Positions 32,722 through 40,966 of a DNA stretch of 64,000 nt are shown in pieces; the first letter of the stretch is position 1, and every line of letters starts with the position of its first letter. The notes beneath the pieces were generated by a model, which made no database searches, was not told where the DNA came from, and saw nothing but the letters and a program-made list of their open reading frames with translations. Made by a program: the position numbers and the translations under genes. The DNA is from Capillimicrobium sp035565675 (GTDB taxonomy: Bacteria; Actinomycetota; Thermoleophilia; Solirubrobacterales; Solirubrobacteraceae): NCBI GenBank assembly GCA_035565675.1, contig DATMSA010000056.1, forward strand, positions 1 to 64,000. Reading direction: 5' to 3'.

Positions 32722-33711
32722 ATGCGCTACTGGACCCAGCTTGCCTGCGAGCAGTTCCCGCCCAGCGACCTGATGCGCCAGGCCGTGGAGGCCGAGCGCG
32801 CCGGCTTCGACGCGCTGTGCGTCAGCGACCACTTCCAGCCATGGTGGGAGCCGGGCGAGTCCGGGCAGGCGTGGGTCCTGCTCGGTGGGATGGGATGCGC
32901 GACCGAGCGGATCCCGATCGGCACCGGCGTCACGGCGCCCGTGCACCGCTACCACCCGGCGATCGTCGCCCAGGCGTTCGCGACGCTCGAGGAGATGTAC
33001 CCGGGTCGCGCGTTCCTGGGGATCGGGTCGGGCGAGGCGCTCAACGAGACGCCGACCGGGATGGACTGGCCGGAGGTCGGCGAGCAGGTGGAGCGCATGG
33101 ACGAGGCGCTGGAGATCATCCATCGGCTGCTCGTCGGTGAGCGCCTCGACCACGACGGGCGCTTCTTCCGCACCAAGCACGCGTACCTCCACACGCGGGG
33201 CGCGCGCCGGCCGCCCGTGTACGTGTCGGCGTTCGGGCCGCGGGCTGCTGGGGTGGCCGCGCGGCGCGGCGACGGGCTGTGGACGCTCGCCGATCCCGAG
33301 CGCGCGCCGGAGGTGATCGAGGCCTACCGCGTGGCGTGCGCCGATGCGGGCCGCGAGCCGGGCGAGATCATCCTCCAGGTGGGTGCGTCCTGGGCGCCGA
33401 GCGACGACGAGGCCATGGCCGGCGCCCGCGTGTGGAAGGCCGCCCAGCCGCCCGAGTACTACACCGACGACTGGAGCGTCCCGCGGGCGATGGCCGACCA
33501 CGCCGAGCACGAGGTCTCCGACGACGCGTTCCGCGAGGCGTACATCGTCTCCCCAGACCCCGACGAGCACGCCGAGCGCATCCGCGAGGTCGAGCGGATG
33601 GGCGCGACGATCGTGTGCATCCAGAACGCGTCGGGCGCCGACCCGCACCCGGCGCTGCGCGTCTACGGCGAGCTGGTGCTGCCGGCGCTGCGGGGCGCGC
33701 GGACCGCGTGA
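32722..33711 (+). CDS. LLM-class F420-dependent oxidoreductase (G6PDH-like family)
   Basis: A 329-residue TIM-barrel luciferase-like protein starting ATG at 32722. It carries blocks typical of the F420-dependent glucose-6-phosphate-dehydrogenase family: CVSDHFQPWWEPGESGQAW, GTGVTAPVHRYHPAIVAQAF, LEEMYPGRAFLGIGSGEALN and PVYVSAFGPRAAGVAARRGD. The His of SDHFQPW aligns with the catalytic His of Fgd. Family members also reduce other substrates, so glucose 6-phosphate is only a guess. It supports an F420-making actinobacterium. Confidence 0.87.
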   Translation: MRYWTQLACEQFPPSDLMRQAVEAERAGFDALCVSDHFQPWWEPGESGQAWVLLGGMGCATERIPIGTGVTAPVHRYHPAIVAQAFATLEEMYPGRAFLGIGSGEALNETPTGMDWPEVGEQVERMDEALEIIHRLLVGERLDHDGRFFRTKHAYLHTRGARRPPVYVSAFGPRAAGVAARRGDGLWTLADPERAPEVIEAYRVACADAGREPGEIILQVGASWAPSDDEAMAGARVWKAAQPPEYYTDDWSVPRAMADHAEHEVSDDAFREAYIVSPDPDEHAERIREVERMGATIVCIQNASGADPHPALRVYGELVLPALRGARTA

Positions 33712-34244
33712 TCCTCGGCGAGCCTGGACTGCAGGGCGCGGATGATCTCGCCGCGGAGGCCTGATGTCAGGAGTCCGGGACCGAGCGGGCCGGAGCGGTT
33801 GGTGCCGAGCGGCGGGAGCTGCCGGAGCGCGGCCCTCACGGGCTCGGTCATGTGGGCGAGCTGCCAGTCGATCTCTCGCGCGATCGCTTCGGGGTCGTCG
33901 GGCGCCGCGAGCCCGGCCGCCTCGGCGGCGTAGGCGGCCGCGCCCAGCGCGTGCGCGCCCATGTGCGCGACGGCCGCGGCCTGCCCGGCCGCGCGGGCTG
34001 CTGCTGCGGCTGCAGGGTTGTTGACGTCACGCGCGGCGCCGCCGTTCGCGAACCGCCGCCGGATCTCCTCGGCGGTGTCGAGCTCCCCGCGCGCGAACGC
34101 CCGCGTGCGCGCGATGGCCTCGCGCGGCCTCCGATCTGTCGGCGCCTCCGCCTCGAACAGCGGGAGCACGCGCTCGGCGCAGTCGGCCGCCCACGCCGCG
34201 ACGATCCGCCGGTCGTGTTCGGCGAGCGTCTGCGGGGAGGGCAT
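33663..34244 (-). CDS. Putative immunity (Imm5-like) or related alpha-helical protein
   Basis: A 193-residue, Ala/Arg-rich helical protein. LAEHDRRIVAAWAADCAERV, then LPLFEAEAPTDRRPREAIAR and AAAVAHMGAHALGAAAYAAE resemble the actinobacterial 'putative immunity protein' family. No toxin gene is adjacent. Its 3' end overlaps the convergent F420-type gene by 49 nt. The call is from pattern only. Confidence 0.5.
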   Translation of the reverse strand: MPSPQTLAEHDRRIVAAWAADCAERVLPLFEAEAPTDRRPREAIARTRAFARGELDTAEEIRRRFANGGAARDVNNPAAAAAARAAGQAAAVAHMGAHALGAAAYAAEAAGLAAPDDPEAIAREIDWQLAHMTEPVRAALRQLPPLGTNRSGPLGPGLLTSGLRGEIIRALQSRLAEDHAVRAPRSAGSTSSP

Positions 34245-34294
34245 GGGGACATGCTCGCGCCTCGCCCCGGCGGAGCCCCGACTCAGTCCATCGA

Positions 34295-37200
34295 TCACGC
34301 TGCGGCGACGCTGCGCGCCACCTCGAAGAGCTCCTCGGGCATAGGAACCGGCAGCCGCCACGTGAAGGCCACGGGGCGCTCCCCGCGGTGCTCGACGTGT
34401 TCGACTGGTCCGAGGAACATGAAGGGCCGAGTCCCGAGCTCGTAGGTTTTGCGCTCGCGCACGAACAGCAGCACGTGGGAGCCCCGGGCGCGGTGGTTGA
34501 TGTACCGCTGGACCCCGGGCTGATCGGGCGTCTGGCGGGACTGCGACTCCCAGTGGAAGAGCTCGCGGCTGATCGCGTAGTCGCGGTACATCGTCGTGGG
34601 GGAGTAGTCGCGCTCGGCCTTCTGGAGGTCGACGAACAGCACGTCGCTGTTGGCTTGCGGCACCCACAGGATGCCGCCCTGCGTGACCTTTCGCTTCGGG
34701 CCGCCGGCGTATCCCAGCGCAGCGATGATCTCCTGGCGCGAGTAGCGGGCGTGGAGCGTCAACGGGATCTCCGGCGCTAACAGAGACGGCGACGACGAAG
34801 TCTTGGACCGCTCGTCCGTTGCCTCGAGCAGATCACGCAGTTCGGCGATGATCGCTCCCTCCTCCCATAGCGCGGCGAAGAATGCGTCCAGCGACGGATG
34901 ACCCCCGGCGCCTGATTCCAGGCCCCACGCGAGCATCGTGAGCAGCCTGCGCTGCCGTTCTTCACGGGTCGCCTCGCGAGGGGGATATCGCGACGACAGC
35001 AGATCGGAGTAGAACGCGATCCGTTCTGGGTCATCGATATGCGTGAGGCGCGCGATCGCCTTGAGAGTGCGCCGCTCAAGCTCCGGGTCGGACGGAGCCC
35101 GGGTCTTCAACCCGGCCTCCCGACGCAGCGCCGTCCAGCTTCCCGAGCGGTAGACATCCTCGAGCCGGTGCTCGTGGTCGTTGAGGAAGGCGTTGAGCGT
35201 GGTGTCGTCGGGCTTGCCCCGGAGGTCCCGCACGAGCGCGGACCAGCGCGATCGCCGTGCCGCCGCGCGGAGGTTGTCGAGCACGATCTCGCGGCTCTGG
35301 CGGTCGAGGTCGACGGTGCACCCGGCCGGAAGGAACGGGAAGTCCTGCACGACCTGCTTCAGCACGGGGCCGCGCCGGGTGTCCAGGATCGCGCGCAGTC
35401 GATCCTCGAATCGGAACTCGCGGCGGTGCTGCCCGATGAGGTCGATCACGGTGAGGTGACTCTTCCCGGCCGCGCGGCGCAGCCCGCGCCCGAGCTGCTG
35501 TGTGAAGACCGTGGCCGACGACGTGGGCCGCAGCAGGAGCACGCAGTCCACGTCGGGAACGTCGACGCCCTCGCCCAGCACCTCGACCGAGAAGACGCAC
35601 CGCAGCTTCCCGGCGCGGAGTGCCTGTAGATGTTGGTCGCGCTCCGATGGCGGATCGTCTCCGGTCAGCGCAACGCTCGGCAGGCCCGCTTCGGTGAACT
35701 TGCGCGCCATGTAGTGCGCGTGCTCCTTCGAGACGCAGAACCCGAGGGCGCGCATCGCGCCCGGATCGAGCACGATGCGGCGGAGGGCCTCCAAGAGCTT
35801 CGCGACCCGTAGATCGTCGTTGGACAGCAGCGCGCTGAGCTCCTCGGTGACGTAGCCACCTCGACGCCACGTGACCTGGCTGAGGTCCGTTCCATCGGCG
35901 ACGCCGAAGTACTGAAACGGAACGAGGAACCCCTGGTCGATCGCCTCCCAGAGACGAAGCTCGACGGCAATCCGATGGTCGAACCAGACGGTCACATCCT
36001 GGCCGTCAAGGCGCTCCGGTGTGGCGGTGAGCCCGAGGAGCTCGCGCGGCGTCAGGTGCTGTAGTAGCCGGTCGTACGTCGCAGCGGCGGCATGGTGGAA
36101 CTCGTCGACCACCACCACGTCGAACGCGTCCGGCGCGAGCTGGGCGAGCCGGTCGGCGCGGAGTGACTGGACCATCGCGAAGACGTGGCGGCCTTCTGCG
36201 ATTCGGCCGCCGCCGTGGATCTCGCCGAACGAGCCGTCCCGGAGCACCGCGCGATAGGTCGCCAACGACTGACGCAGGATCTCCTCGCGGTGCGCGACGA
36301 AGAGCAGTGAGAGGTCTTCACCGGACCTCTTCACAAGCTGCTGGTAGTCGAGCGCGGCCACGACGGTCTTGCCGGTTCCCGTCGCGGCGACGACGAGATT
36401 GCGGTGCCGGTCATGGCGTTCACGCTCGATCGTGAGCGCCTCGAGCATGCGCTGCTGGTGCGGATACGGCCGGACATCGAGGTTCGCAAACGAGATCGTC
36501 GAGGTCTCGCCGAGCGACCTCCGGTCGTGCTCCGCCAATGCACGCTCCAGGTCCTCGCCATTCGTCTCCGGGTGATATGGCTCGAAGTGCTCCGAGGCCC
36601 AGTGGCTCTCGAACATCATGCGCACGCGGTCGATGACGCGTGACGCGTCGACCGAGGAGAGACGGACGTTCCACTCGAGACCGTCGAAGAGCGCCGTGTG
36701 CGAGAGGTTCGACGATCCGACGAACGCGGTGGTCAAGCCGGAGGCACGCTCGAGGAGCCATGCCTTGGCATGGAGTTTGGTCGTGCGGGCATCGAACGCG
36801 ACGCGGACTTGGGCGCCCAACGCGACCAGCTCGTCGACGGCCCGCTTCTCGGTGGCGCCCATGTAGGTCGTGGTGATTACGCGGATGCGGCCACCGCGGG
36901 CTACGACGTCGCTCAGGGCGTCACGGAGGTGTCGTACGCCGGACCAGATCACGAACGCACAGATCAGGTCGACGGAATCCGCTGACGCGAGCTCGGCGCG
37001 GAGCTCGGACCCGACGTTCGGCTGGCCCTCTCCGTTGACGAGGAGGTCGCTCTGGCCAAACGGGGTCTCGGGCAGCGGCGGGAGATCGACGACGTCGCCG
37101 AGCGGGGAGCGAGCTTTGACACCGCGGAGGATTCGCGGCGGCACCACGACGTGGCTATCGGCGCCGTCCCGGATGGTGCGGCTGAGGAGTTCGTTGACGC

Positions 37201-37402
37201 GACTCGCCTGGGTGGCCGCTGTGCTGTCGGTCGCTGCGAGATCGGCTCGCAACTCCTCCATCACATGGCGAGCAAGGCGATCGGGAGCTTCGGCGTCGTC
37301 GAGGTCGGTCGTGTCGACGACCTCCGGCTCGAGCTCGCGCAACGTGTGCTCGAGCCGGCGCGTGACCAGATGGTCCCTCGGGCCCGGATCGGTCGCGCCC
37401 AT
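34295..37402 (-). CDS. PLD-nuclease/SF2-helicase/DUF3427 protein, probable defence gene
   Basis: A 1035-residue multidomain protein. Residues about 140-270 form a phospholipase-D-type nuclease domain (HAKAWLLERASGLTTAFVGS, SNLSHTAL, one HKD-like motif as TKLHAKAW). Residues about 320-660 are an SF2 helicase: Walker A in VVAATGTGKTVVAALDY, DEFH box in VVVVDEFHHAAAAT, motif III GLTATPERLDG, and motif VI QQLGRGLRRAAGK. The C-terminal 350 residues match DUF3427 (including ILWVPQANSDVLFVDLQKAE). This order is typical of predicted restriction or anti-phage helicases. Base composition is visibly less GC-rich than the neighbours, and it sits next to tRNA-Leu, both signs of horizontal acquisition. Confidence 0.9.
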   Translation of the reverse strand: MGATDPGPRDHLVTRRLEHTLRELEPEVVDTTDLDDAEAPDRLARHVMEELRADLAATDSTAATQASRVNELLSRTIRDGADSHVVVPPRILRGVKARSPLGDVVDLPPLPETPFGQSDLLVNGEGQPNVGSELRAELASADSVDLICAFVIWSGVRHLRDALSDVVARGGRIRVITTTYMGATEKRAVDELVALGAQVRVAFDARTTKLHAKAWLLERASGLTTAFVGSSNLSHTALFDGLEWNVRLSSVDASRVIDRVRMMFESHWASEHFEPYHPETNGEDLERALAEHDRRSLGETSTISFANLDVRPYPHQQRMLEALTIERERHDRHRNLVVAATGTGKTVVAALDYQQLVKRSGEDLSLLFVAHREEILRQSLATYRAVLRDGSFGEIHGGGRIAEGRHVFAMVQSLRADRLAQLAPDAFDVVVVDEFHHAAAATYDRLLQHLTPRELLGLTATPERLDGQDVTVWFDHRIAVELRLWEAIDQGFLVPFQYFGVADGTDLSQVTWRRGGYVTEELSALLSNDDLRVAKLLEALRRIVLDPGAMRALGFCVSKEHAHYMARKFTEAGLPSVALTGDDPPSERDQHLQALRAGKLRCVFSVEVLGEGVDVPDVDCVLLLRPTSSATVFTQQLGRGLRRAAGKSHLTVIDLIGQHRREFRFEDRLRAILDTRRGPVLKQVVQDFPFLPAGCTVDLDRQSREIVLDNLRAAARRSRWSALVRDLRGKPDDTTLNAFLNDHEHRLEDVYRSGSWTALRREAGLKTRAPSDPELERRTLKAIARLTHIDDPERIAFYSDLLSSRYPPREATREERQRRLLTMLAWGLESGAGGHPSLDAFFAALWEEGAIIAELRDLLEATDERSKTSSSPSLLAPEIPLTLHARYSRQEIIAALGYAGGPKRKVTQGGILWVPQANSDVLFVDLQKAERDYSPTTMYRDYAISRELFHWESQSRQTPDQPGVQRYINHRARGSHVLLFVRERKTYELGTRPFMFLGPVEHVEHRGERPVAFTWRLPVPMPEELFEVARSVAAA

Positions 37403-37408
37403 TCTGGT

Positions 37409-37465
37409 TCAGGCTCCGTCGTCCCAGAAGCGGCGAAGCCGCGTGAGTTCCGTCTCGCTGGTCAT
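37409..37465 (-). CDS. 18-codon leader ORF upstream of the helicase gene
   Basis: A short frame starting ATG at 37465 (MTSETELTRLRRFWDDGA) and ending 6 nt before the helicase ATG. It may be a leader peptide for translational control, or the remnant of a longer N-terminus. No ribosome site strong enough to prove translation is visible. Confidence 0.3.
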   Translation of the reverse strand: MTSETELTRLRRFWDDGA

Positions 37466-37783
37466 CCGATCTCTCGCGGTGGGCATCCTCTCAGGTGCGC
37501 CAGTTCGGCGTGAAACCCTCTGGACCCGGGGCTTGAGCGAGCGTGGACCGGCCGTGGTCTATCTGCAGATCCGAAGATCGCGCGCGATCCGCGAGGAGGC
37601 CCTCCGGCTCCGACGCGGCACGGCCCTTTGTCATCGGGGCCCATGTCGGCGTTCACCCAATCCGTTGGCGGCGCGGGTCCGCCAGGGCGGGGGAGGTGGC
37701 CATGAAGAAGGCCGCAGCAGCGGCGACGAGGGCGACTCATCGTGGCAGCACGGGCCGCACATACCGCTGCCCGACCTCGACAA
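37466..37783. other. Intergenic region between helicase gene and tRNA-Leu, no gene recognised
   Basis: About 320 bases without a coding frame that resembles a known protein. It holds the presumed helicase promoter region at its left and ends at the tRNA terminator on the right. I see no repeat of the tRNA 3' end that would mark an attachment site. Confidence 0.5.
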
Positions 37784-37790
37784 CGAAGAA

Positions 37791-37808
37791 GCCCCGCCGA
37801 GGCGGGGC
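37791..37808 (-). terminator. Rho-independent-type terminator of tRNA-Leu
   Basis: An 8-bp GC stem (GCCCCGCC/GGCGGGGC) with a 2-nt centre, 9 nt after the tRNA 3' end. On the minus strand it is followed by a T-rich TTCTTCG stretch. Confidence 0.75.
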
Positions 37809-37816
37809 CTATCGAT

Positions 37817-37900
<84 letters not shown>

Positions 37901-37955
37901 GAGGGCGGAGCGAGCATAGCGACATTGTTTCCGTCCAGGGCTCGCGCTACCTTCT

Positions 37956-37969
37956 CGAACACATGTTCC
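37956..37969. promoter_or_regulatory. LexA-binding SOS box upstream of lexA
   Basis: GAAC-ACAT-GTTC core (37957-37968) flanked by C on both sides, a match to the Gram-positive/actinobacterial SOS box. It begins 3 nt downstream of a TACCTT hexamer (37948-37953), positioned for autorepression of lexA at 38007. Confidence 0.8.
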
Positions 37970-38006
37970 CCTCTGACCACCGAACAGCGTGAGGAGAGCC
38001 GAGGCC

Positions 38007-38624
38007 ATGGACCTCACCAAGCGCCAGCAGGAGATCTTCGACTTCATCAAGCAGTACACGGCCAAGTACGGCTATCCGCCGACGGTGCGCGACATCGGCA
38101 AGGCCGTGGGGCTGGCGTCGTCGTCGACGGTCCATGCGCACCTGGCCAACCTCGAGAAGGTCGGGCTGCTGCGGCGCGATCCGTCCAAGCCGCGGGCGAT
38201 CGAGCTGCTCGACCGGGCGGTCGACAGCGTCAAGCACCTCGTGACGTCGGACGGCCGGCTGCCGGTCGTCGGCGCGGTCGCCGCAGGTCAGCCGATCCTG
38301 GCCGAGGAGAACATCGAGGACCACATCACGGTGCCGGCCGAGGCGGGCGGTGATCAGGGCGAGTTCGTGCTGACGGTGCGCGGAGACTCGATGGTCAACG
38401 CCGGGATGCTCGACGGCGACCTGGTCGTGGTCCAGCCGCAGGACACCGCGCGCGACGGCGAGATCGTGGTCGCGCTGGTGGGGGAGGAGGCGACCGTCAA
38501 GCGCTTCTTCCGGGAGCCGGATCACATCCGGCTGCAACCTGAGAACGACCACATGGAGCCGATCCGCAGCCGCGAGGTGCAGATCGTCGGGAAGGTGGTC
38601 GGATTGCTGAGGGTGGTGCAATGA
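38007..38624 (+). CDS. lexA: LexA repressor
   Basis: A 205-residue LexA, the SOS repressor that self-cleaves when RecA filaments form. The N-terminal winged helix (KRQQEIFDFIKQYTAKYGYP, TVRDIGKAVGLASSSTVHAH) binds the box. The cleavage site Ala93-Gly94 lies in GAVAAGQPILAEENI, and the protease dyad is Ser128 (VRGDSMVNAG) and Lys165 (EATVKRFF). ATG at 38007 is preferred to an in-frame GTG at 37989 because GAGGAG lies between them at fitting distance. Targets visible in the window are lexA itself, imuB and dnaE2. Confidence 0.96.
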   Translation: MDLTKRQQEIFDFIKQYTAKYGYPPTVRDIGKAVGLASSSTVHAHLANLEKVGLLRRDPSKPRAIELLDRAVDSVKHLVTSDGRLPVVGAVAAGQPILAEENIEDHITVPAEAGGDQGEFVLTVRGDSMVNAGMLDGDLVVVQPQDTARDGEIVVALVGEEATVKRFFREPDHIRLQPENDHMEPIRSREVQIVGKVVGLLRVVQ

Positions 38625-38917
38625 GCACGCTGACCTTGCTGGACGCCATCGAGCGTCCGTCGATCCTCGGCGTCGACGGCGACCGGTTCGAGAGCCCGTC
38701 GCCGCGTGCCGACCGCGCCGACGGCGAGGCCGCCGGCCAGCCGGCCGTCGGCGGCACGCCGACGCTGGACGAGCTGCTGACGGACACGTGGGAGTCGCTG
38801 ATGATCGGCCGCACCGCGACGTGCCCGATCTGCGACGGGGCGCTGGAGCCCCGCTACGCGGCCGGGCACACGCCGGTCGCCGGCCGCTGCACGAGCTGCG
38901 GCACCGAGCTGAGCTGA
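38621..38917 (+). CDS. Small zinc-ribbon protein downstream of lexA
   Basis: A 98-residue protein coupled to lexA by ATGA. Two CxxC pairs (Cys68/Cys71 in TATCPICDG and Cys90/Cys93 in RCTSCGTEL) form a zinc ribbon at the C-terminus. The N-terminal half is low-complexity. Cotranscription with lexA suggests SOS induction. No family recognised. Confidence 0.7.
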   Translation: MSTLTLLDAIERPSILGVDGDRFESPSPRADRADGEAAGQPAVGGTPTLDELLTDTWESLMIGRTATCPICDGALEPRYAAGHTPVAGRCTSCGTELS

Positions 38918-38978
38918 CGCCCCGGCAGGGCGCGTTGCGGCGGTTGCCGGAGCCGCCGGATCAGCGCTAGATTGAACG

Positions 38979-39308
38979 GTGCAGGCCAGGCAACCGCGGA
39001 GGTTCTGTGCCTTCGAGGAAAGTCCGGACATCACAGGGCAGGGTGGTCGCGAAGGCGACCCGGGGAAACCCGCGGGAAAGTGCCACAGAAATGACACCGC
39101 CTACGTCCGGGGCTGCAGCTGCGTCCCGGGCCGGCAAGGGTGAAATGGTGCGGTAAGAGCGCACCGGCGTCGCGGTGACGCGGCGGCCAGGCAAACCCCA
39201 CCCGATGCAAGGCCAAGCAGGACCGCTTGCAGGCTGCCCGCCGAGGTCCAGGTCGGCCGCTCAGATGGATGGTTGCCCACGACAGAATCCGGCTTATCGG
39301 CCTGCTAC
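38979..39308 (+). ncRNA. rnpB: RNase P RNA (class A)
   Basis: About 330 nt, the catalytic RNA that trims the 5' leaders of tRNAs. Conserved signatures occur in order: GAGGAAAGTCCGGAC, ACAGAAATGACACCGCC, GGGTGAAATGGTGCGGTAAG, AAACCCCACC, and GGTTGCCCACGACAGAATCC near the 3' end. The P1 helix pairs GCAGGCC (38981-38987) with GGCCTGC at the 3' end. End positions are estimates. Confidence 0.95.
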
Positions 39309-39310
39309 GG

Positions 39311-39335
39311 AGAGGCCCCGCACCGCGGGGCCTCT
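39311..39335 (+). terminator. Hairpin terminator of rnpB
   Basis: An 11-bp perfect stem (AGAGGCCCCGC/GCGGGGCCTCT) with a 3-nt loop, starting 3 nt after the rnpB 3' end. No T-run follows. Confidence 0.7.
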
Positions 39336-39597
39336 CTAGTTCCGGGGCCCCGACGGACGCGCGCCGGCGCTGCGGCGGTGGCGTGCGGCCGGGCGATCGC
39401 CGCACTCCGTAGTCCCTACGGACACGCCATCCGCAGCAAGCCCGGTGTCCGCTCGGCGCGCCCGTCCATACGGTGCGCCGTACCCGCGCCGGACGGCCCG
39501 GGCCGCGGCCGGACCACCCGCCCGTCTCCCACCCCCACCGGGCGGGAGTCCGCGCCGCTCGGGCCGTTCCCGCGCCCGATCGACCAGGAGCAGGAGC

Positions 39598-39954
39598 ATG
39601 TCCGACACCGTCACGTTCACCGACCGCGGCGCCGCCAAGATGCAGGAGGTCCTCGCCGCCGTGCAGGACGCCGACGGCGCCGGCCTGCGCATCGACGTCA
39701 TCTCCGGCGGCTGCTCCGGCTACCAGTACCGCCTCGCGCTCGACGAGCCGGGTGAGCGCGACCTCGTGTTCGAGGATCGCGGCGTGCGGATCGTCGTCCA
39801 CGACGAGCACCTGCCGTTCGTGCGCGGCGCCGAGGTCGACTACGTCGACGACGCCGGCGGCCCGAGCTTCCGCGTCAACAACCCCAACGTCGTCTACGGC
39901 TGCGGCTGCGGCAACTCGTTCGTGCTGCGCGAGGAGGCCGGCGCGACCGCCTGA
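39598..39954 (+). CDS. HesB/IscA/ErpA-type iron-sulfur carrier protein
   Basis: A 118-residue A-type Fe-S carrier. Three cluster-binding Cys are in place: Cys39 in SGGCSGYQY and Cys102/Cys104 in YGCGCGNSF. The framework (FTDRGAAKMQEVL, GLRIDVISGG) is standard. An AGGAGCAGG ribosome site precedes the ATG. It delivers clusters to apo-proteins. About 260 bases between rnpB's terminator and this gene hold no recognisable gene. Confidence 0.92.
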   Translation: MSDTVTFTDRGAAKMQEVLAAVQDADGAGLRIDVISGGCSGYQYRLALDEPGERDLVFEDRGVRIVVHDEHLPFVRGAEVDYVDDAGGPSFRVNNPNVVYGCGCGNSFVLREEAGATA

Positions 39955-39990
39955 CCGCGGCCGCCCATGCGGGCGCGCGCGCTCGCGACC

Positions 39991-40338
39991 TCAGCCCCAG
40001 AAGATCCCGGTCGGGTCCGCGTCGAGCTCCTCGAGCTGCGGCCCGATCGCCTTCGTCGGCCCGCGGTCGCCGCGGTAGGTGGTCCAGCCCGTCGCCGTCG
40101 GCTCGCGCAGCGACCACTGGCCCGTGCCGACGCGGTAGCGAAGCTGCGCGATCGGCGTGCGCGTCCACTCGCGCGCGCTCGGCTGCCACGGCGCGCGCAG
40201 CTCGGTGATCGTGATCGTGTTGCCCTCCTGCGCGACCTCGAGGCGCAGCTCGTCGGCGACGCTCTCGGGGGCCCGCCGCGCGCACAGCTCCCGTACCGCG
40301 TCGAGCGCCTCCTGGCGGACATCGGTCGGGATCGGCAT
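39991..40338 (-). CDS. DUF3024-like protein
   Basis: A 115-residue protein starting ATG at 40338. The pattern RAPESVADELRLEVAQEGNT, ELRAPWQPSAREWTRTPIAQ, LRYRVGTGQWSL and LDADPTGIFWG at the C-terminus matches DUF3024. Function unknown. It is convergent with the Fe-S carrier gene. Confidence 0.75.
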   Translation of the reverse strand: MPIPTDVRQEALDAVRELCARRAPESVADELRLEVAQEGNTITITELRAPWQPSAREWTRTPIAQLRYRVGTGQWSLREPTATGWTTYRGDRGPTKAIGPQLEELDADPTGIFWG

Positions 40339-40370
40339 CGCGCCGACCGTAGCGAGCGACGGCGCGGCTG

Positions 40371-40847
40371 TCAGTCGGTGACAGGACGCGCCCAGATGTT
40401 CGCGCACTCCTCGCACACCGCCTGGGGGATGACCCCGGCGCGCATGAGCAGGGCGAACGCCTGGCAGCCCAGGCACAGGCCGAACGCGGACTCCAGGAAC
40501 GCGGCCGCCGCGAGCGCGCCGGTGACGATCCAGGCGGCGGTCGGCGCGCCGGCGAACGCGAGCACGGCCGCGGTCGTCGAGAACGTCAGGCCGATCGTCT
40601 GCGCGAAGCGCTTCGGCGGGCCGGGCACGAGCTTGGCGGGGCCGAGGCGCGGCGCGATCACGCGGGTGGCCAGCAGCCCCAGCGGCGAGAAGCGCGGGCC
40701 CGACGCGACGCGCGCGGCGAAGCCCAGCGCCAGCACGATCAGCAGCCAGCGCCAGCCGGTCGCGATCGCGAGCACGCTCAGCGCGACGACCCCCGCCGCC
40801 ACGACACGAGCGGCCTTCTCGTTGACCGGGTTGGGGAAGCTGAACAC
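40371..40847 (-). CDS. DUF4395 membrane protein
   Basis: A 158-residue membrane protein starting GTG at 40847. FSFPNPVNEKAARVVAAGVV and the following hydrophobic segments match DUF4395 (several helices). Paired Cys occur in FGLCLGCQAF and VCEECANIW near the C-terminus, suggesting metal or redox binding. TATTGT lies 8 nt before the GTG on this strand, so the mRNA may be leaderless. Function unknown. Confidence 0.8.
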   Translation of the reverse strand: MFSFPNPVNEKAARVVAAGVVALSVLAIATGWRWLLIVLALGFAARVASGPRFSPLGLLATRVIAPRLGPAKLVPGPPKRFAQTIGLTFSTTAAVLAFAGAPTAAWIVTGALAAAAFLESAFGLCLGCQAFALLMRAGVIPQAVCEECANIWARPVTD

Positions 40848-40952
40848 CGCACCAGACAATAGCGCGAAAACGGATGGGAATTTGGAGATTTGGGGCGCGC
40901 GAGTGCCGGCGTGCCCATCCCGCGACCTGGTTGCGCGCCGGTCGTTCGGATG

Positions 40953-40966
40953 CGAACATGCGTTCG
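40953..40966. promoter_or_regulatory. LexA-binding SOS box abutting the imuB start
   Basis: CGAAC-ATGC-GTTCG, a symmetrical match to the SOS box. Its last base directly precedes the imuB ATG at 40967, so LexA would cover the start region. Confidence 0.85.
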
